Notes: generated by a model from the sequence alone, not told the origin. DNA of 64,000 nucleotides from Pelecanus crispus (GCF_030463565.1 NC_134675.1:10375862-10439861); one strand, 5' to 3'. Shown: positions 1 to 11,145, counted from the first letter of the stretch. Numbers and translations are program-made.

Positions 1-820
1 TTCCTAATTTCCAGCCTAAACGTCCCCTGGCGCAGCTTGAGCCCATTTCCTCTCGTCCTATGGCTACCTGCTTGGGAGAAGAGACCAACACCCACCTCAC
101 TACAACCTCCTTTCAGGTAGTTGTAGAGAGCAATAAGGTCTCCCCTCAGCCTCCTCTTCTCTAAGCTAAACAATCCCAGTTCCCTCAGCCGCTCCTCATA
201 AGACTTGTGCTCCAGACCCTTCACCAGCTTTGTTGCCCGTCTCTGAACACGCTCCAGCACCTCAATGTCCTTCTTGTATTGAGGGGCCCAAAACTGGACA
301 CAGTATTCCAGCTGTGGCCTCACCAGCGCCAAGTACAGGGGGACAATCACCTCCCTGCTCCTGCTGGTCACACTATTCCTGATACAAGCCAGGATGCTGT
401 TGGCCTTCTTGGCCACCTGGGCACACTGCTGGCTAATGTTCAGCCGGCTATCTACCAACACCCCCAGATCCTTTTCGGCCAGGCAGCTTTCCAGCCACTC
501 TTCCCCAAGCCTGTAGCGTTGCATGGGGTTGTTGTGACCCAAGTGCAGGACCCGGCACTTGGCCTTGTTGAACCTCATACAGTTGGCCACGGCCCATCGA
601 TCCAGCCTGTCCAGGTCCCTCTGCAGGGCCATCCTACCCTCGAGCAGATCGACACTCCCACCCAATTTGGTGTCTTCTGCAAACTTACTGATGGCACACT
701 CAATCCCCTCATCCAGATCGTTGATAAAGATATTGAACAAGACTGGCCCTAAAACAGAGCCCTGGGGAACACCGCTCGTGACCGGCTGCCAACTGGACTT
801 AACACCATTTACCACAACTA
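1..820 (-). mobile_element. CR1 LINE fragment, 3' part of ORF2
   Basis: This is the C-terminal part of a CR1 ORF2 (reverse transcriptase palm onward) on the minus strand, closely similar to 10190-11050 of the complete copy in this window. It runs off the left edge, so its 3' end is not visible. The catalytic FADD box reads FAED here (second-last Asp to Glu), so the copy is dead as a polymerase. Homology stops near 820, just after the stretch encoding RVVVNGV. The next 80 bases are not CR1. The long + strand reading frame across this piece is only its antisense shadow. Confidence 0.93.
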
Positions 821-899
821 TACTGCCCTTCAGGAGTTTGTGCTTTGTGCATCTTTTCCTTGTAGATCTTTAATTCGTAGTGGCTTTGTACTGGGAAGG

Positions 900-1007
900 T
901 GTCCTGGTTTTGGCTGGGATAGAGTTAATTTTCTTCCTAGTAGCTGGCATAGTGCTGTGTTTTGGATTTAGTAGGAGAAGAATGTTGATAATACACTTAT
1001 GTTTTGG
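900..1007 (+). mobile_element. 5' LTR fragment of ERVL copy A
   Basis: It starts TGTCCTGGTTTT like the complete LTR at 44849 and stops in the U3 around GATGTTTT, where it joins pol sequence directly. LTR promoter, R, U5, primer-binding site and gag are all missing from this copy. Confidence 0.85.
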
Positions 1008-1800
1008 TATAGCTGCCTTGGAGACAGAGGAAATTAAACAGTTGTCCACGTTGCCCGGTCTCTCAGAGGACCCTTCGATTATAGGGTTGCTGAAGGTTGA
1101 GGAACAACAGGTGCCAATCGCTACCACAACAGTGCACCAGCGGCAATATTGCACCAACCGAGACTCCCTGATTCCCATCCATAACCTGATTCGTCGACTG
1201 GAGAGCCAGGGAGTGATAAGCAAGACTCGCTCACCCTTTAACAGTCCCATATGGCCAGTGCGAAAGTCTAATGGGGAGTGGAGACTAACAGTGGACTATC
1301 GCGGCCTTAACAAAGTTACGCCGCCACTGAGTGCTGCCGTGCCAGACATGCTAGAACTTCAATATGAACTGGAGTCAAAGGCAGCTAAGTGGTATGCCAC
1401 AAGTGATATTGCTAATGCATTTTTCTCCATCCCTTTGGCAGCAGAGTGCAGGCCCCAGTTTGCTTTTACCTGGAGGGGTGTTCAGTACACCTGGAACCGA
1501 CTGCCCCAGGGGTGGAAGCACAGCCCCACCATTTGCCATGGACTGATTCATACGGCACTGGAACAGGGTGAGGCTCCAGAACATCTGCAGTACATTGATG
1601 ACATCATTGTGTGGGAAAATACAGCAGAAGAAGTTTTTGAGAAGGGAAACAAAATAGTCCAAATCATTCTGAAGGCTGGTTTTGCCATAAAACAAAGTAA
1701 GGTCAAGGGACCTGCACAGGAGATCCAATTTATAGGAATAAAATGGCAAGATGGACGTCGTCAGATCCCAGTGGATGTGATCAACAAAGTATATGGAAGC
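1008..1800 (+). pseudogene. pol: ERVL pol remnant: protease end and reverse transcriptase
   Basis: The frame, open from 880 to 1806, encodes the end of the protease-RT linker and an RT palm. Visible motifs are PFNSPIWPVRK, VDYRGLN, LPQG (near 1501) and the catalytic YIDD (1591-1602), all present and in order. The frame then jumps from a segment ending IPVDVINK straight into sequence that in copy C lies about 130 codons downstream, so the RT thumb/connection has been deleted near 1790. The 5' side is fused to LTR U3 rather than to gag. It is a dead relic that can make no complete enzyme. Confidence 0.85.
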
Positions 1801-3461
1801 ATATGAAGGGGTTCGAGCTGCTTCGGAAGTGGTTGGTACTGAAGCACAGCTCCTGCTCGCACCCCGACTGCCGGTGTTGGGCTGGATGTTCAAAGGGAGG
1901 GTCCCCTCTACACATCATGCAACTGATGCTACATGGAGTAAGTGGGTTGCATTGATCACACAACGGGCTGAAATAGGAAACCCCAGTTGCCCAGGAATCT
2001 TGGAAGTGATCATGGACTGGCCAGAAGGAAAAAACTTCAGAATATCACCAGAGGACGTGGTGAAACGTGCTGAAGAGGCCCCACTGTATAATAAATTGCC
2101 AGAAAATGAAAAGCAATATGCCCTGTTCACTGATGGGTCCTGTCGTCTTGTGGGAAAGCATCGGAGGTGGAAAGCTGCTGTATGGAGGGAGTCCTATACG
2201 ACAAGTCGCAGAAACTGCTGAAGGAGAAGGGGAGTCGAGTCAGTTTGCAGAGGTGAAAGCCATCCAGCTGGCTTTAGATATTGCTGAAAGAGAAAAGTGG
2301 CCAGGCCTTTATCTCTATACTGACTCATGGATGGTGGCAAATGCCCTGTGGGGGTGGCTGCAGCAATGGAAGCAGAGCAACTGGCAGCGCAGAGGCAAAC
2401 CCATCTGGGCTGCTGCATTGTGGCAAGATATTGCTGCCCGGGTAGAGAACCTGGTTGTAAAAGTACGTGACGTAGATGCTCATGTACCCAAGAGCGTGGC
2501 CACTGAAGAACATCAAAACAACCAGCAGGTGGATCAGGCTGCTAAGATTGAAGTGGCTCAGGTGGATCTGGACTGGCAACATGAGGGTGAATTATTTATA
2601 GCTAGGTGGGTCCATGACGCCTCAGGACATCAAGGAAGAGATGCAACATATAGATGGGCTCGTGATCGAGGGGTGGACTTGACCATGGACAGTATTGCAC
2701 AGGTTATTCATGAATGTGAAACATGCACTGCAATCAAGCAAGCCAAGCGGTTCAAGTCCCTCTGGAATAGTGAACGATGGCTGAAATATAAATATGGGGA
2801 GGCCTGGCAGATTGATTCTATCACACTCCCACAGACCTGCCAAGGAAAGCGCCATGTGCTCACCATGGTGGAAGCAACCACTGGATGGCTGGAAACATAT
2901 CCCGTGCCCCATGCCACCGCCTGGAACACCATTCTGGGCCTTGAAAAGCAAGTCCTGTGGTGACATGGCACCCCAGAAAGAATCGAGTCAGACAACGGGA
3001 CTCATTTCCGAAACAACCTCATAGATACCTGGGCCAAAGAGCACGGCATTGAGTGGGTGTATCACATCCCTTACCATGCACCAGCCTCTGGGAAAATCGA
3101 GCGATACGATGGACTGTTAAAGACTACCCTGAGAGCAATGGGTGGTGGGACATTGAAATATTGGGATACACATTTAGCGAAAGCCACCTGGTTAGTCAAC
3201 ACCAGGGGATCTGCCAATCGAGCTGGCCCTGCCCAATCAAAACTTCTACGTACTGTAGAAGGAGATAAAGTCCCTGTAGTGCACATAAAAAATATGCTGG
3301 GTAAGACAGTCTGGGTGACCTCCCGCTCTGGCAAAGGCAAACCCATTCGTGGGATTGCTTTTGCTCAAGGATCTGGGTGCACTTGGTGGGTGATGCGAAA
3401 GGATGGGGAAGTCCAATGTGTACCTCAAGGGGATTTGATTTTGGGTGAAAATAGTCAATGA
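1793..3461 (+). pseudogene. pol: ERVL pol remnant: RNase H and integrase
   Basis: Three reading-frame blocks (1793-2221, 2067-2963, 3057-3461) together cover RNase H and integrase. RNase H shows TDGS (about 2129) and a later YTDSW. The integrase has the H..H..C-x2-C zinc finger (2600-2730), the first core Asp in WQIDS, the second in ESDNG and the Glu in SGKIERYDG. Breaks are a frameshift near 2181-2195 that copy C shares, and a TGA stop at 2962-2964 where copy C has an Arg codon. No dUTPase or env follows. 3462-3905 is AT-rich 3' untranslated sequence shared with copy C. Confidence 0.84.
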
Positions 3462-3905
3462 ACTGAATTGTATGATGTTAATTGCTATATAATACTGTAT
3501 GTTATCTCTTATTGTATGTTATCTCTTAACTGTATGTTAATGTGTAAGTATATAGTACTGCATGTTATGGTTGCTATATGCCACATCAATGGTGTTACAG
3601 TGAGAATTGCCCAGCTTAATGAAAATGAACTTTGATGAAACTGTGTTGGAACCAGAACTGGCTTCAGCATGCAACAATCCAACACTGCACACCACCTCTC
3701 CTGCTCTGAAAGACAGATGAAACCCAAAGTCATGGGCTAAATGAACTCAATGGACATTTTACAGGAATGGGCCATAGACGAAGGGAATGATATCTCTGTG
3801 TATATATCAAGACAAGATAGGGAAACCAGTGGTGATTAATTAGAACACATTGGAGAGGGGAGGGCCTGTGCATGACGCAGATGGTATAGAATAAGGGGTG
3901 GATAC

Positions 3906-4215
3906 TGCCCTGGATTCGGCTGGGATAGAGTTAATTTTCTTCCTAGTAGCAGGCACAGTGCTGTGTTTTGGATTTAGTAGGAGAAGAATTTTGATAACAC
4001 ACTGATGGTTTAGTTGTTGCTAAGTACTGCTCATGCTAGTCAAGAACTTTTCAGCTTCCCATGCTCTGCCAGGTACACAAGAAACTTATCTTATCTCAGC
4101 CCAGGAGTGTTTCTCACTCTTACTCCTCCGATTCTCTCCCCCATCCCATCGGGGTAGGGGGAGTGAGCGAGCGGCTGCGTGGTGCTTAGTTGCTGGCTGG
4201 GGCTAAACCACAACA
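3906..4215 (+). mobile_element. 3' LTR of ERVL copy A, internally deleted
   Basis: The ends match the complete LTR (start TGCCCTGG, end CCACAACA), but the middle with the CRE, TATA box and palindrome is missing: ACAAGAAACT joins directly to sequence near the LTR 3' end. Confidence 0.85.
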
Positions 4216-6121
4216 CTTCTCCAAGTTTGAACAAACCAAGTGACCTCAGCCACTCCTCATAAGTCTTGCCCTCAAGACCTTTCACCATCTTGGTTGCTCT
4301 CTTCTGGAGATACTCTAATAGTTTGATGTCCTTCTTATATTGAGGCGCCCAAAACTGCACACAGTACTCAAGGTGGGGCCACACCCGTGCAGCATAGAGG
4401 GGGACAATCACCTCCCTTGACTGACTAGCTATGCTGTGCTTGATGCACCCCAGGACACGGTTGGCCCTTTTGGCTGCCAGGGCACACCATTGACTCATGT
4501 TCAACTTGCCATCAACCCAAACTACCAGATCTCTTTCTGCGGGGCTGCTCTCCAGCATCTCATCCCCCAATTTGTATGTATAACCAGGATTACCCCGTCC
4601 CAGGTGCAGAATCCGGCACTTGCTCTTGTTAAATTTCATATGGTTGGTGATTGCCCAGCTCTCTAGTCTATCCAGATCTCTCTGTAAGGCCTCTCTTCCC
4701 TCGAGGGAGTCCACAGCTCCTCCTAGTTTAGTATCATTGGCAGGCAAACTTACTTAATGTACATTCAACTCCTGCGTCCAGATCATTTATAAAAGCATTA
4801 AAGAGCACTGGCCCTAAAATTGAGTCCTGGGGAACCCCACTGATGATTTGGCCGCCAGCCTGATGTAACCCCATTTACTATAACTCTTGGAGTCTGATCC
4901 GTCAGCCAATTGTTCACCCAATGTATTATGGTCTCATCTAGCTGTGTGCTGGACATTTTGTTCAGAAGGATACTGTGAGAGACAGCATCAAAAGCTTTGC
5001 TAAAATCCAAAAAGAAACCACAACTACTGGCTTCCCTTCTCCATAATTTTACCAGGCACTGAAGTGAGACTGACAGGCCTGTAATTACCAGGGTCTTCCT
5101 TCTTACCCTTCTTGAAAATTGGGACAACATTTGCCAGCTTCCAGTCAACTGCAACCTCTCCAGACTCCTAAGACCATTGAAAAATAGTGGAGAGAGGTCC
5201 TGCAATGACATCAGCCAGCTCTTTCAATACCCTGGGATCAATCCCATCGGGCCCCATAGACTTATGTGCATCCAGCTGGAGCAGCAATTCTCAAACAAGT
5301 TCAGGGTCGGCTGGGAGTTTATCATCCCCCCAGTCACAGTCTTCCAACACAGGGCTCCCAAGGCCCATCATAGGTGTTAAAGACAGAGGCGAAGGCGGCA
5401 TTAAAAGTCTCCACTTTCTCTACGTCCCTATTTGCGAGGTGACCAACCTCGTCAAGCAATGGACCAATGTTATCTCTGATCCTCCTTTTGCTGTTGACAT
5501 ATTTTAAAAAGCCCTTTTTGTTGTCCTTCACTGTGCTGGCTAGCTTGAACTGTAACCGAGCTTTGGCTGCATGAATTTTCTCCCTACAGTGGCGAACAGT
5601 GTCTCTGTAGTCCTCCCGTGTCACCTCTCCTTGCTTCCAATGTACATACACTTTCCTTTTCTGCCTAAGTTCTAGGAAAAGATCCCTGCTCAGCCAAACC
5701 GGCCTTCTGCCCCGCTTGCTTGACTTCCAACACTTCGGAATTGCCTGTTTCTGTGCTCTTAAGAGATGGCTCTTAAAAAGTGACCAGCATTCATGGACCC
5801 CAATACCTTCAAAAGCACATTCCCAGGAGACCTTACTAACTCGCTTCTTCAGCAGCCCAAAGTCTGCTCTCCCCATATCCAGGGTCGAAGTTTTGCTGGA
5901 AGCTTTTCTCCTATCTCCAATGATTTGAAACTCAACATTGTGATCACTGTAACCACGACAGCCACCAATCCCCACTTCCCCCACGAGTCCCTCACTGTTT
6001 ACAAGCAAAAAGTCTAGGAGGGCACCTTTCCTAGTCGGCTCCCTTAGTACCTGCACCAAGAAGTTATCTTCAACATGCTTCAGAAATTTCCTGGACCTGT
6101 TCGTGTCTGCTGTATGATATT
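4216..6121 (-). mobile_element. older CR1 copy, ORF2 part (left piece of split element)
   Basis: This older CR1 subfamily reads on minus. From right to left it encodes the end of the APE endonuclease, the linker, RT and the C-terminal domain. The frame is open from about 6119 to 5334, then broken. Part of the RT fingers is deleted near 5040-5100, and the FADD box (about 4736-4745) carries a lesion shared with the copy at 58487-59530. Its 3' end was lost where ERVL copy A abuts at 4216. Its 5' half continues at 11265, because the young CR1 inserted into it. Confidence 0.9.
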
Positions 6122-6995
6122 CAGTCACCGAGGCGAAGGGCTCCGGAGCGGACACTCGTGCCGGGGCACCCTTGCTGAGGCGGCAAAAACAAAGCGCGAA
6201 GGGCAGGAGCGGGCAGCCCAGCCCCCCTCCCAGAGCGGGAAAGAGCGGGAAAGGGCGAGCTGCTGACGTGCGGCAGCTCTGACGCGGCGTGGGCGGGGCC
6301 AGGAGTGACGGCGGCAGTTTAAAACCCGGTGTAACTGCCACTTGGGCGCAGTCACCGAGGCGAAGGGCTCCGGAGCGGACACTCATGCCGGGGCACCCTT
6401 GCTGAGGCGGCAAAAACAAAGCGCGAAGGGCAGGAGCGGGCAGCCCAGCCCCCCTCCCAGAGCGGGAAAGAGCGGGAAAGGGCGAGCTGCTGACGTGCGG
6501 CAGCTCTGACGCGGCGTGGGCGGGGCCAGGAGTGACGGCGGCAGTTTAAAACCCGGTGTAACTGCCACTTGGGCGCAGTCACCGAGGCGAAGGGCTCCGG
6601 AGCGGACACTCGTGCCGGGGCACCCTTGCTGAGGCGGCAAAAACAAAGCGCGAAGGGCAGGAGCGGGCAGCCCAGCCCCCCTCCCAGAGCGGGAAAGAGC
6701 GGGAAAGGGCGAGCTGCTGACGTGCGGCAGCTCTGACGCGGCGTGGGCGGGGCCAGGAGTGACGGCGGCAGTTTAAAACCCGGTGTAACTGCCACTTGGG
6801 CGCAGTCACCGAGGCGAAGGGCTCCGGGGCGGACACTCGTGCCGGGGCACCCTTGCTGAGGCGGCAAAAACAAAGCGCGAAGGGCAGGAGCGGGCAGCCC
6901 AGCCCCCCTCCCAGAGCGGGAAAGAGCGGGAAAGGGCGAGCTGCTGACGTGCGGCAGCTCTGACGCGGCGTGGGCGGGGCCAGGAGTGACGGCGG
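6122..6995 (+). repeat. tandem 227-bp promoter monomers of CR1 5'UTR
   Basis: Four head-to-tail units begin at 6125, 6352, 6579 and 6806, each exactly 227 bp after the last. The fourth is cut at about 6995, giving roughly 3.8 units. I see only a few base differences between units (for example CTCGTG/CTCATG and GGAGCG/GGGGCG). Each full unit is GC-rich and holds two GCGGGAAA (E2F-like) motifs, a GGGCGGGGCC GC box, and an inverted repeat GAGCTGC..GCAGCTC whose loop contains TGACGTG (CRE-like). In unit 2 these lie at 6462-6479, 6518-6527 and 6484-6506. The role as an internal promoter is inferred by analogy with L1 monomers. Confidence 0.92.
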
Positions 6996-7011
6996 GCAAA
7001 CCCCCCCCACC

Positions 7012-7019
7012 TATAAAAG
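7012..7019 (+). promoter_or_regulatory. TATA box of CR1 leader
   Basis: TATAAAAG lies just after the last monomer and about 180 bases before the ORF1 start. The same TATA-containing leader is present, inverted, at about 22580-22592 in the other 5'-complete CR1, so it belongs to the family leader. A start site near 7040 would give a short ORF1 leader. It has not been tested experimentally. Confidence 0.55.
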
Positions 7020-7195
7020 CAGCCCCCAGGGAGCGTGAGTGACCAGGAGCGCGGCGAACAGGACGGGCAAACAGGGCGTGGCGCGTCAGTTTGCGCGGTC
7101 AGGGTGCGCAGGAAAGGCTGAGTGTCCCCCCCTCCAAGTTCCAAAGGGGAACCCAGGCAGTGGTCACCGTCCTCCCAGGAGAACACCTGGCAGCC

Positions 7196-8287
7196 ATGGT
7201 CACCACCCGCCCGAAAGCCGCCGCCAAAAGGAATGCGGCGACCCAGACGGAGCTCCCGCACAGACACGCGGCCGTCCAGGTCACTGGCTGCAGGGAGTGC
7301 CTGGGCCTGTCGCTTGTGCCAGACGGCAGCGGGGACGGCAAATGTCTTCGGTGTGAGCAGGTGGATGATCTGCTCAGCCTGGTGGCAGAGCTGAAGGAGG
7401 AGGTGGAAAGGCTGAGGAGCATCAGGGAGTGCGAGCAGGAGATAGACTGGTGGAGCCGCACCCTGCCGTCCCTGGGGCCAGGGCAGCAGGCGGAGGCCCC
7501 ACAAGGAGCGGAGGATCCCCTGCCCTCTTGCCGGCAAGCAGAAGGAGGGGATCCAGGAGACGGGGGGGAATGGAAACAGGTCCCTGCCCGGGGAGGCAGG
7601 CGAATCCCCTCCCGGCCTCCCTCACCTCCCCAGCTGCCCCTACACAACAGATACGGGGCTCTGGAGGTTGAGGGCCAGGCAAGCGGGGAGGGAGGTGAAG
7701 GGGAAGGTCCAGCCAGGGGGTTGCCGAGGGTCAGTCAGTCACCCCCACGGATTACGACTGCCCCTGTTAAGAAAAAAAGGAGGGTGATTGTGGTGGGGGA
7801 TTCCCTCCTGCGGGGAACTGAGGGCCCGATCTGCCGCCCGGACCCATCCCACAGGGAAGTCTGCTGCCTCCCTGGGGCCCGGGTTAGGGACATTACGAGG
7901 AAACTGCCTGACCTCGTGAGGCCCTCCGATTATTACCCACTGCTGGTTATACAGGTGGGCAGTGACGAGATTGCAGAGAGAAGTCCTAGGCCAATGAAGA
8001 GGGACTTCAGGGCACTGGGGCGATTGCTCGCAGGATCGGGAGCACAGGTTGTGTTTTCCTCTATCCCGTCAGTGGCAGCAAGGAACACTGAAAGGAATGG
8101 GAAAACTCACCTGATTAACAGGTGGCTCAGAGGCTGGTGCCATCGCTGGAATTTTGGGTTCTTCGATCACAGGGAGGTCTACACGGCACCGGGCCTGCTG
8201 GCGGCTGATGGAGATCGGCTGTCTCCAAGGGGGAAAAGGATTCTCGCCCAAGAGTTGGCGGGACTCATTGAGAGGGCTTTAAACTAG
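7196..8287 (+). CDS. CR1 ORF1 protein (zinc-finger-like, coiled coil, SGNH esterase)
   Basis: The 363-residue protein is the CR1 ORF1 product, thought to bind element RNA and form the retrotransposition particle. Residues 32-53 form a Cys cluster (C-x2-C-x14-C-x2-C), about 54-83 are a leucine/glutamate-rich coiled coil, and about 197-355 are the SGNH/GDSL esterase domain typical of CR1 ORF1. The nucleophile block VVGDSLLRG (Ser203) is intact. The block III position reads GSD (255-257) instead of the usual G-x-N-D, and the final D-x-x-H reads DGDR (338-341), so the catalytic His is Arg. I chose ATG 7196 because it sits in GCAGCCATGG. An in-frame ATG at 7091 would add 35 residues. The TAG at 8285 is followed by ORF2 in another frame. 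Confidence 0.9.
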   Translation: MVTTRPKAAAKRNAATQTELPHRHAAVQVTGCRECLGLSLVPDGSGDGKCLRCEQVDDLLSLVAELKEEVERLRSIRECEQEIDWWSRTLPSLGPGQQAEAPQGAEDPLPSCRQAEGGDPGDGGEWKQVPARGGRRIPSRPPSPPQLPLHNRYGALEVEGQASGEGGEGEGPARGLPRVSQSPPRITTAPVKKKRRVIVVGDSLLRGTEGPICRPDPSHREVCCLPGARVRDITRKLPDLVRPSDYYPLLVIQVGSDEIAERSPRPMKRDFRALGRLLAGSGAQVVFSSIPSVAARNTERNGKTHLINRWLRGWCHRWNFGFFDHREVYTAPGLLAADGDRLSPRGKRILAQELAGLIERALN

Positions 8288-8343
8288 GTTTGAAGGGGGA
8301 AGGGGATATAAACAGGCCCGCTAGTAAGGAGCCCAGGGGCGGC

Positions 8344-11145
8344 ATGGCAACATTGGGGGCAAAATCGACAGCCCAGCTTAAGTGCATGTACAGCAATGCA
8401 CGTAGCATGGGCAACAAACAGGAGGAGCTGGAGGCCCTTGTGCAGCAGGATGGCTATGACATAGTCGCCATCACGGAAACGTGGTGGGACGACTCTCATG
8501 ACTGGAGTGCTGCACTGGAGGGCTATAAGCTCTTCAGAAGGGATAGGCAGGGTAGGAAAGGCGGTGGGGTGGCTCTGTATGTTAGGGAGTGTTTCGACTG
8601 CATAGAGCTTGACAGTGGTGATGACAAGGTGGAATGCTTATGGGTAAGGATGAGGGGGAAGGCTGGAAAGGCGGATGTCCTGTTGGGAGTCTGCTATAGA
8701 CCACCCAACCAGGAGGTAGAGGTAGATGAGGCATTCTATAAGCGGCTGGCAGAAGTGTCGCAATCGCTAGCCCTTGTTCTCATGGGGGACTTCAACTTGC
8801 CAGACATCTGCTGGAAATACCACACAGCAGAGAGGCAGCAGTCTTGGAAGTTCCTAGAGCATGTGGGGGATAACTTTCTAATGCAGCTGGTAAGCGAGCC
8901 TACCAGGGGAGGTGCCCTGCTTGACCTGCTGTTTACCAACAGAGAAGGGCTTGTGGGAAATGTCGAGGTCGGAGGCCGTCTCGGGCTTAGCGACCACGAC
9001 ATGATAAAGTTCTCAATTTTGGGTGATGCTAAGCGGAGGGGCACCAAAACTATTACCATGGACTTCCGGAGGGCAGACTTTGCCCTCTTCAGGACCCTGG
9101 TTGGGAAAGTCCCGTGGGAGGCGGTCCTGAAGGGCAAAGGGGTCCAGGAAGGCTGGGCCCTCTTCAAGAAGGAAGTCTTAAGGGCGCAGGAGCGGGCTGT
9201 CCCCGTGTGTCGTAAGACCAACCGGAGGGGAAATCGACCGGCCTGGCTGAATAGGGAGCTTTTGCGGGGACTCAGGGAAAAAAGGAGAGTCTACCGCCTT
9301 TGGCAGAAGGGGCGGGCAGCTCAGGAGGAGTACAGGGATCTTGTTAGGTCCTGCAGGGAGGAAATTAGAAAGGCAAAAGCCCAGCTAGAACTCAATCTGG
9401 CCAGTGCTGTAAAAGACAATAAAAAATGCTTTTATAAGTACATCAGCAATAAAAGGAGAGCCAAGGAGGATCTCCATTCTTTGCTGGATGTGGGGGGGAA
9501 CATTGTCACCGAGGACAAGGAAAAGGCTGAAGTACTTAACGCCTTCTTTGCCTCTGTGTTCAACAGCCAGACTGGTCATCCCCAGGGTACTCAGGCCCTT
9601 GAGCAAGAGGATAGGGATAGGGACCAGAATGGAGCCCTCATAGTCCAGGAGGAAGCAGTTAATGACCTGCTATGCCACCTGGACGCTCACAAGTCTATGG
9701 GGCCGGATGGGATCCACCCAAGAGTACTGAGGGAGCTGGCAGAGGAGCTTTCCAAGCCACTTTCCATCATCTATCAACAGTCCTGGTTAACAGGGGAGGT
9801 CCCTGATGACTGGAGGCTTGCCAATGTGACGCCCATCTACAAGAAGGGCCGGAAGGAGGACCCGGGGAACTACAGGCCTGTCAGCCTGACCTCGGTGCCG
9901 GGGAAGATTATGGAGAGGTTCATCTTGAGCGAACTCCACAGGCAAGTACAGGTCAACCAGGGGATCAGGCCCAGCCAGCATGGGTTCACAAAAGGCAGGT
10001 CCTGCTTGACCAACCTGATCTCCTTCTATGACCTGGTGACCCGCCTGGTAGATGATGGAAAGGCTGTGGATGTCATCTACCTCGACTTTAGCAAAGCTTT
10101 TGACACCGTCTCGCATAATATCCTCCTCGGGAAGCTGGCAGCTCACGGCTTAGACAGGCATACTCTTCACTGGGTAAAGAACTGGTTGGGTGGCCGAGCC
10201 CAGAGAGTAGTGATAAATGGTGTTAAGTCCAGTTGGCAGCCGGTCACGAGCGGTGTTCCCCAGGGCTCTGTTTTAGGGCCAGTCTTGTTCAATATCTTTA
10301 TCAATGATCTGGATGAGGGGATCGAGTGCACCCTCAGTAAGTTTGCAGACGACACCAAATTGGGTGGGAGTGTCGATCTGCTCGAGGGTAGGATGGCCCT
10401 GCAGAGGGACCTGGACAGACTGGATCGATGGGCCGTGGCCAACTGTATGAGGTTCAACAAGGCCAAGTGCCGGGTCCTGCACTTCGGTCACAACAACCCC
10501 ATGCAACGCTACAGGCTTGGGGAGGAGTGGCTGGAAAGCTGCCTGGCCGAAAAGGACCTGGGGGTGTTAGTAGATAGCCGGCTGAACATGAGCCAGCAGT
10601 GTGCCCAGGTGGCCAAGAAGGCCAACAGCATCCTGGCTTGTATCAGGAATAGTGTGGCCAGCAGGAGCAGGGAGGTGATTGTGCCCCTGTACTCGGCGCT
10701 GGTGAGGCCGCACCTGGAATACTGTGTCCAGTTTTGGGCCCCTCACTACAAGAAAGACATTGAGGTGCTGGAGCGTGTTCAGAGGCGGGCAACGAAGCTG
10801 GTGAAGGGTCTGGAGAACAAGTCTTATGAGGAGCGGCTGAGGGAACTGGGGTTGTTTAGCCTGGAAAAGAGGAGGCTGAGGGGAGACCTTATCGCTCTCT
10901 ACAACTACCTGAAAGGAGGTTGTAGTGAGGTGGGTGTTGGTCTCTTCTCCCAAGTAGCTAGCGATAGGACAAGAAGAAATGGGCTTAAGCTGCGCCAGGG
11001 GAGGTTTAGACTGGAAATTAGGAAAAATTTCTTTACGGAAAGGGTAGTCAAGCATTGGAACAGGCTGCCCAGAGAGGTGGTGGAGTCACCATCCCTGGAG
11101 GCGTTTAAAAAATGGGTAGATGTGGCACTTCGGGATATGGTTTAG
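8344..11145 (+). CDS. CR1 ORF2 protein: AP endonuclease and reverse transcriptase
   Basis: The 933-residue multifunctional enzyme nicks target DNA and copies element RNA in place. The N-terminal APE endonuclease shows the ETWW glutamate block, [14 protein letters not shown] (148-151) and SDHD (216-219). An Arg/Lys-rich linker follows. The RT shows [35 protein letters not shown] and FADD (667-670), then the CR1 C-terminal domain to the TAG at 11145. No stop or frameshift is present. The frame stays open upstream to 8290 without an ATG, so ATG 8344, 56 bases after the ORF1 stop, is preferred. Translation probably depends on re-initiation after ORF1, which is inference. Confidence 0.94.
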   Translation: MATLGAKSTAQLKCMYSNARSMGNKQEELEALVQQDGYDIVAITETWWDDSHDWSAALEGYKLFRRDRQGRKGGGVALYVRECFDCIELDSGDDKVECLWVRMRGKAGKADVLLGVCYRPPNQEVEVDEAFYKRLAEVSQSLALVLMGDFNLPDICWKYHTAERQQSWKFLEHVGDNFLMQLVSEPTRGGALLDLLFTNREGLVGNVEVGGRLGLSDHDMIKFSILGDAKRRGTKTITMDFRRADFALFRTLVGKVPWEAVLKGKGVQEGWALFKKEVLRAQERAVPVCRKTNRRGNRPAWLNRELLRGLREKRRVYRLWQKGRAAQEEYRDLVRSCREEIRKAKAQLELNLASAVKDNKKCFYKYISNKRRAKEDLHSLLDVGGNIVTEDKEKAEVLNAFFASVFNSQTGHPQGTQALEQEDRDRDQNGALIVQEEAVNDLLCHLDAHKSMGPDGIHPRVLRELAEELSKPLSIIYQQSWLTGEVPDDWRLANVTPIYKKGRKEDPGNYRPVSLTSVPGKIMERFILSELHRQVQVNQGIRPSQHGFTKGRSCLTNLISFYDLVTRLVDDGKAVDVIYLDFSKAFDTVSHNILLGKLAAHGLDRHTLHWVKNWLGGRAQRVVINGVKSSWQPVTSGVPQGSVLGPVLFNIFINDLDEGIECTLSKFADDTKLGGSVDLLEGRMALQRDLDRLDRWAVANCMRFNKAKCRVLHFGHNNPMQRYRLGEEWLESCLAEKDLGVLVDSRLNMSQQCAQVAKKANSILACIRNSVASRSREVIVPLYSALVRPHLEYCVQFWAPHYKKDIEVLERVQRRATKLVKGLENKSYEERLRELGLFSLEKRRLRGDLIALYNYLKGGCSEVGVGLFSQVASDRTRRNGLKLRQGRFRLEIRKNFFTERVVKHWNRLPREVVESPSLEAFKKWVDVALRDMV

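Larger units (their letters stand above)
900..4215 (+). mobile_element. deleted ERVL-type provirus (copy A)
   Basis: This is a provirus of the class III (ERVL, spuma-like) type, reading on +. It keeps only the first ~108 bases of the 5' LTR (900-1007), a pol body without gag or most of the protease, a 3' non-coding region (3462-3905) and an internally deleted 3' LTR (3906-4215, about 310 of the 571 bases seen in the copy at 44849). Five-base flanks (gaagg and cttct) do not match, so there is no intact target duplication. No env-like frame is present, as is usual for ERVL. The class rests on RT and integrase appearance and on LTR relatives, not on a database search. Confidence 0.82.

Noticed and set aside
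207..752. 181-codon + strand ORF, with similar ORFs at 13853-14365, 20159-20890 and 54014-54493
   Set aside because: Antisense shadow of CR1 ORF2. It recurs in every CR1 copy because the sense codons leave that frame open.
6125..6995. Regular repeats as a CRISPR array
   Set aside because: Units are 227 bp and contiguous without unique spacers, inside an LTR-less retroelement of a bird genome.
6352..6999. Long minus-strand ORFs across the monomer array
   Set aside because: 227 is not a multiple of 3, so all three frames repeat the same peptide text; GC-rich artefact.
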